From an uncultured Collinsella sp. (GTDB lineage: Bacteria > Actinomycetota > Coriobacteriia > Coriobacteriales > Coriobacteriaceae), in the NCBI GenBank assembly GCA_900757615.1, contig CAAEON010000029.1, forward strand, positions 1 to 61,647: a stretch of 61,647 bases of DNA, read 5' to 3'. The notes beneath the pieces are model-generated. The model had not been told where the DNA came from, searched no databases, and saw only the letters and a list, made by a program, of their open reading frames with translations. Below are positions 61,543-61,647 of this stretch, piece by piece (the first letter of the stretch is position 1; each line of letters starts with the position of its first letter). A program made the translations under genes and the position numbers.

Positions 61543-61647
61543 GGGCCGCATATGAAGTTTCCTGCTCTACAGTCCTGCGCAAGACGGAAAGCACATTAAG
61601 TGCTTTCCTTTGCGTGCGGAACTCGCGATAAACTTCATATGCGGCCC
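61543..61647. repeat. Long palindrome at the window edge
   Basis: Outer 18-base arms (61543-61560 and 61630-61647) are perfectly complementary. An inner perfect stem GGAAAGCAC/GTGCTTTCC (61586-61594, 61600-61608) has an ATTAA loop, and CGCAA/TTGCG pair between them. The 105-base unit contains no gene. It may extend beyond the window. It resembles a REP/MITE-like element or a structured RNA. Confidence 0.75.

Overview
This window is a GC-rich chromosomal stretch carrying mostly core housekeeping genes, nearly all on the + strand. It most likely comes from a Coriobacteriia actinobacterium, with Collinsella or a close relative as the best guess. The reasons are: an actinobacterial mIHF-gmk-rpoZ cluster; Firmicutes-like features that are common in Coriobacteriia (TrmFO, a pyr operon with PyrR and PyrK/PyrD type 1B, two-subunit GlyQS); the anaerobic enzymes PPDK and AdhE; frequent GTG/TTG starts; and alanine/glutamate-rich tails. 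The assignment rests on gene content and order, not on a database search.

Layout. (1) 1-600: edge of the window with a truncated REP-associated transposase (RAYT). (2) 619-1872, minus: dinB. (3) 1.9-18.4 kb: translation and DNA-processing supercluster rpsP-khpA-rimM-trmD-lepB, glyQ-glyS, PPDK regulator-ppdK, rplS, rnhB-yraN-comM-dprA-trmFO-xer. The order resembles the Bacillus rpsP-to-trmFO region, with glyQS and ppdK inserted and topA absent. (4) 18.6-28.8 kb: rpsB-tsf, pyrH-frr-uppS-cdsA-dxr-rseP-ispG-proS, which links translation, UMP, undecaprenyl carrier, phospholipid and MEP isoprenoid synthesis. (5) 28.9-32.4 kb, minus: an APH-like kinase and adhE. (6) 32.6-33.7 kb: an intact RAYT transposase flanked by inverted REP-like doublets. 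(7) rpmB on the minus strand. (8) 34.26-39.7 kb: pyrR-pyrB-pyrC-pyrK-pyrD-pyrF preceded by a clear transcription attenuator. (9) mihF-gmk-rpoZ-thiI. (10) comEA-comEC-holA, rpsT. (11) lepA-dusB-hemW, a membrane-anchored DnaJ-like protein, canonical dnaJ, mtaB-phoH-ybeY-dgkA-era-recO, and rpsO, pnp. The window ends inside or at the end of a long palindrome.

How it works together. Most of the window is expressed in tight operons with 0-20 bp gaps or stop/start overlaps, separated by strong intrinsic terminators. The genes cover ribosome parts and maturation, tRNA modification and charging, pyrimidine synthesis and isoprenoid/lipid-carrier synthesis. A DNA-uptake and recombination set (ComEA, ComEC, DprA, ComM, YraN, RecO, Xer) is spread among them.

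The items that look least routine are: the J-protein whose C-terminal half is replaced by membrane segments, in tandem with normal DnaJ; a site-2 protease (RseP) with an inserted winged-helix-like domain; the RAYT/REP pair; the pyr attenuator; helically phased repeats upstream of ppdK; a Xer recombinase lacking a standard start codon; two candidate leaderless mRNAs; and the palindrome at the right edge. No CRISPR array, prophage, tRNA or rRNA gene was seen.
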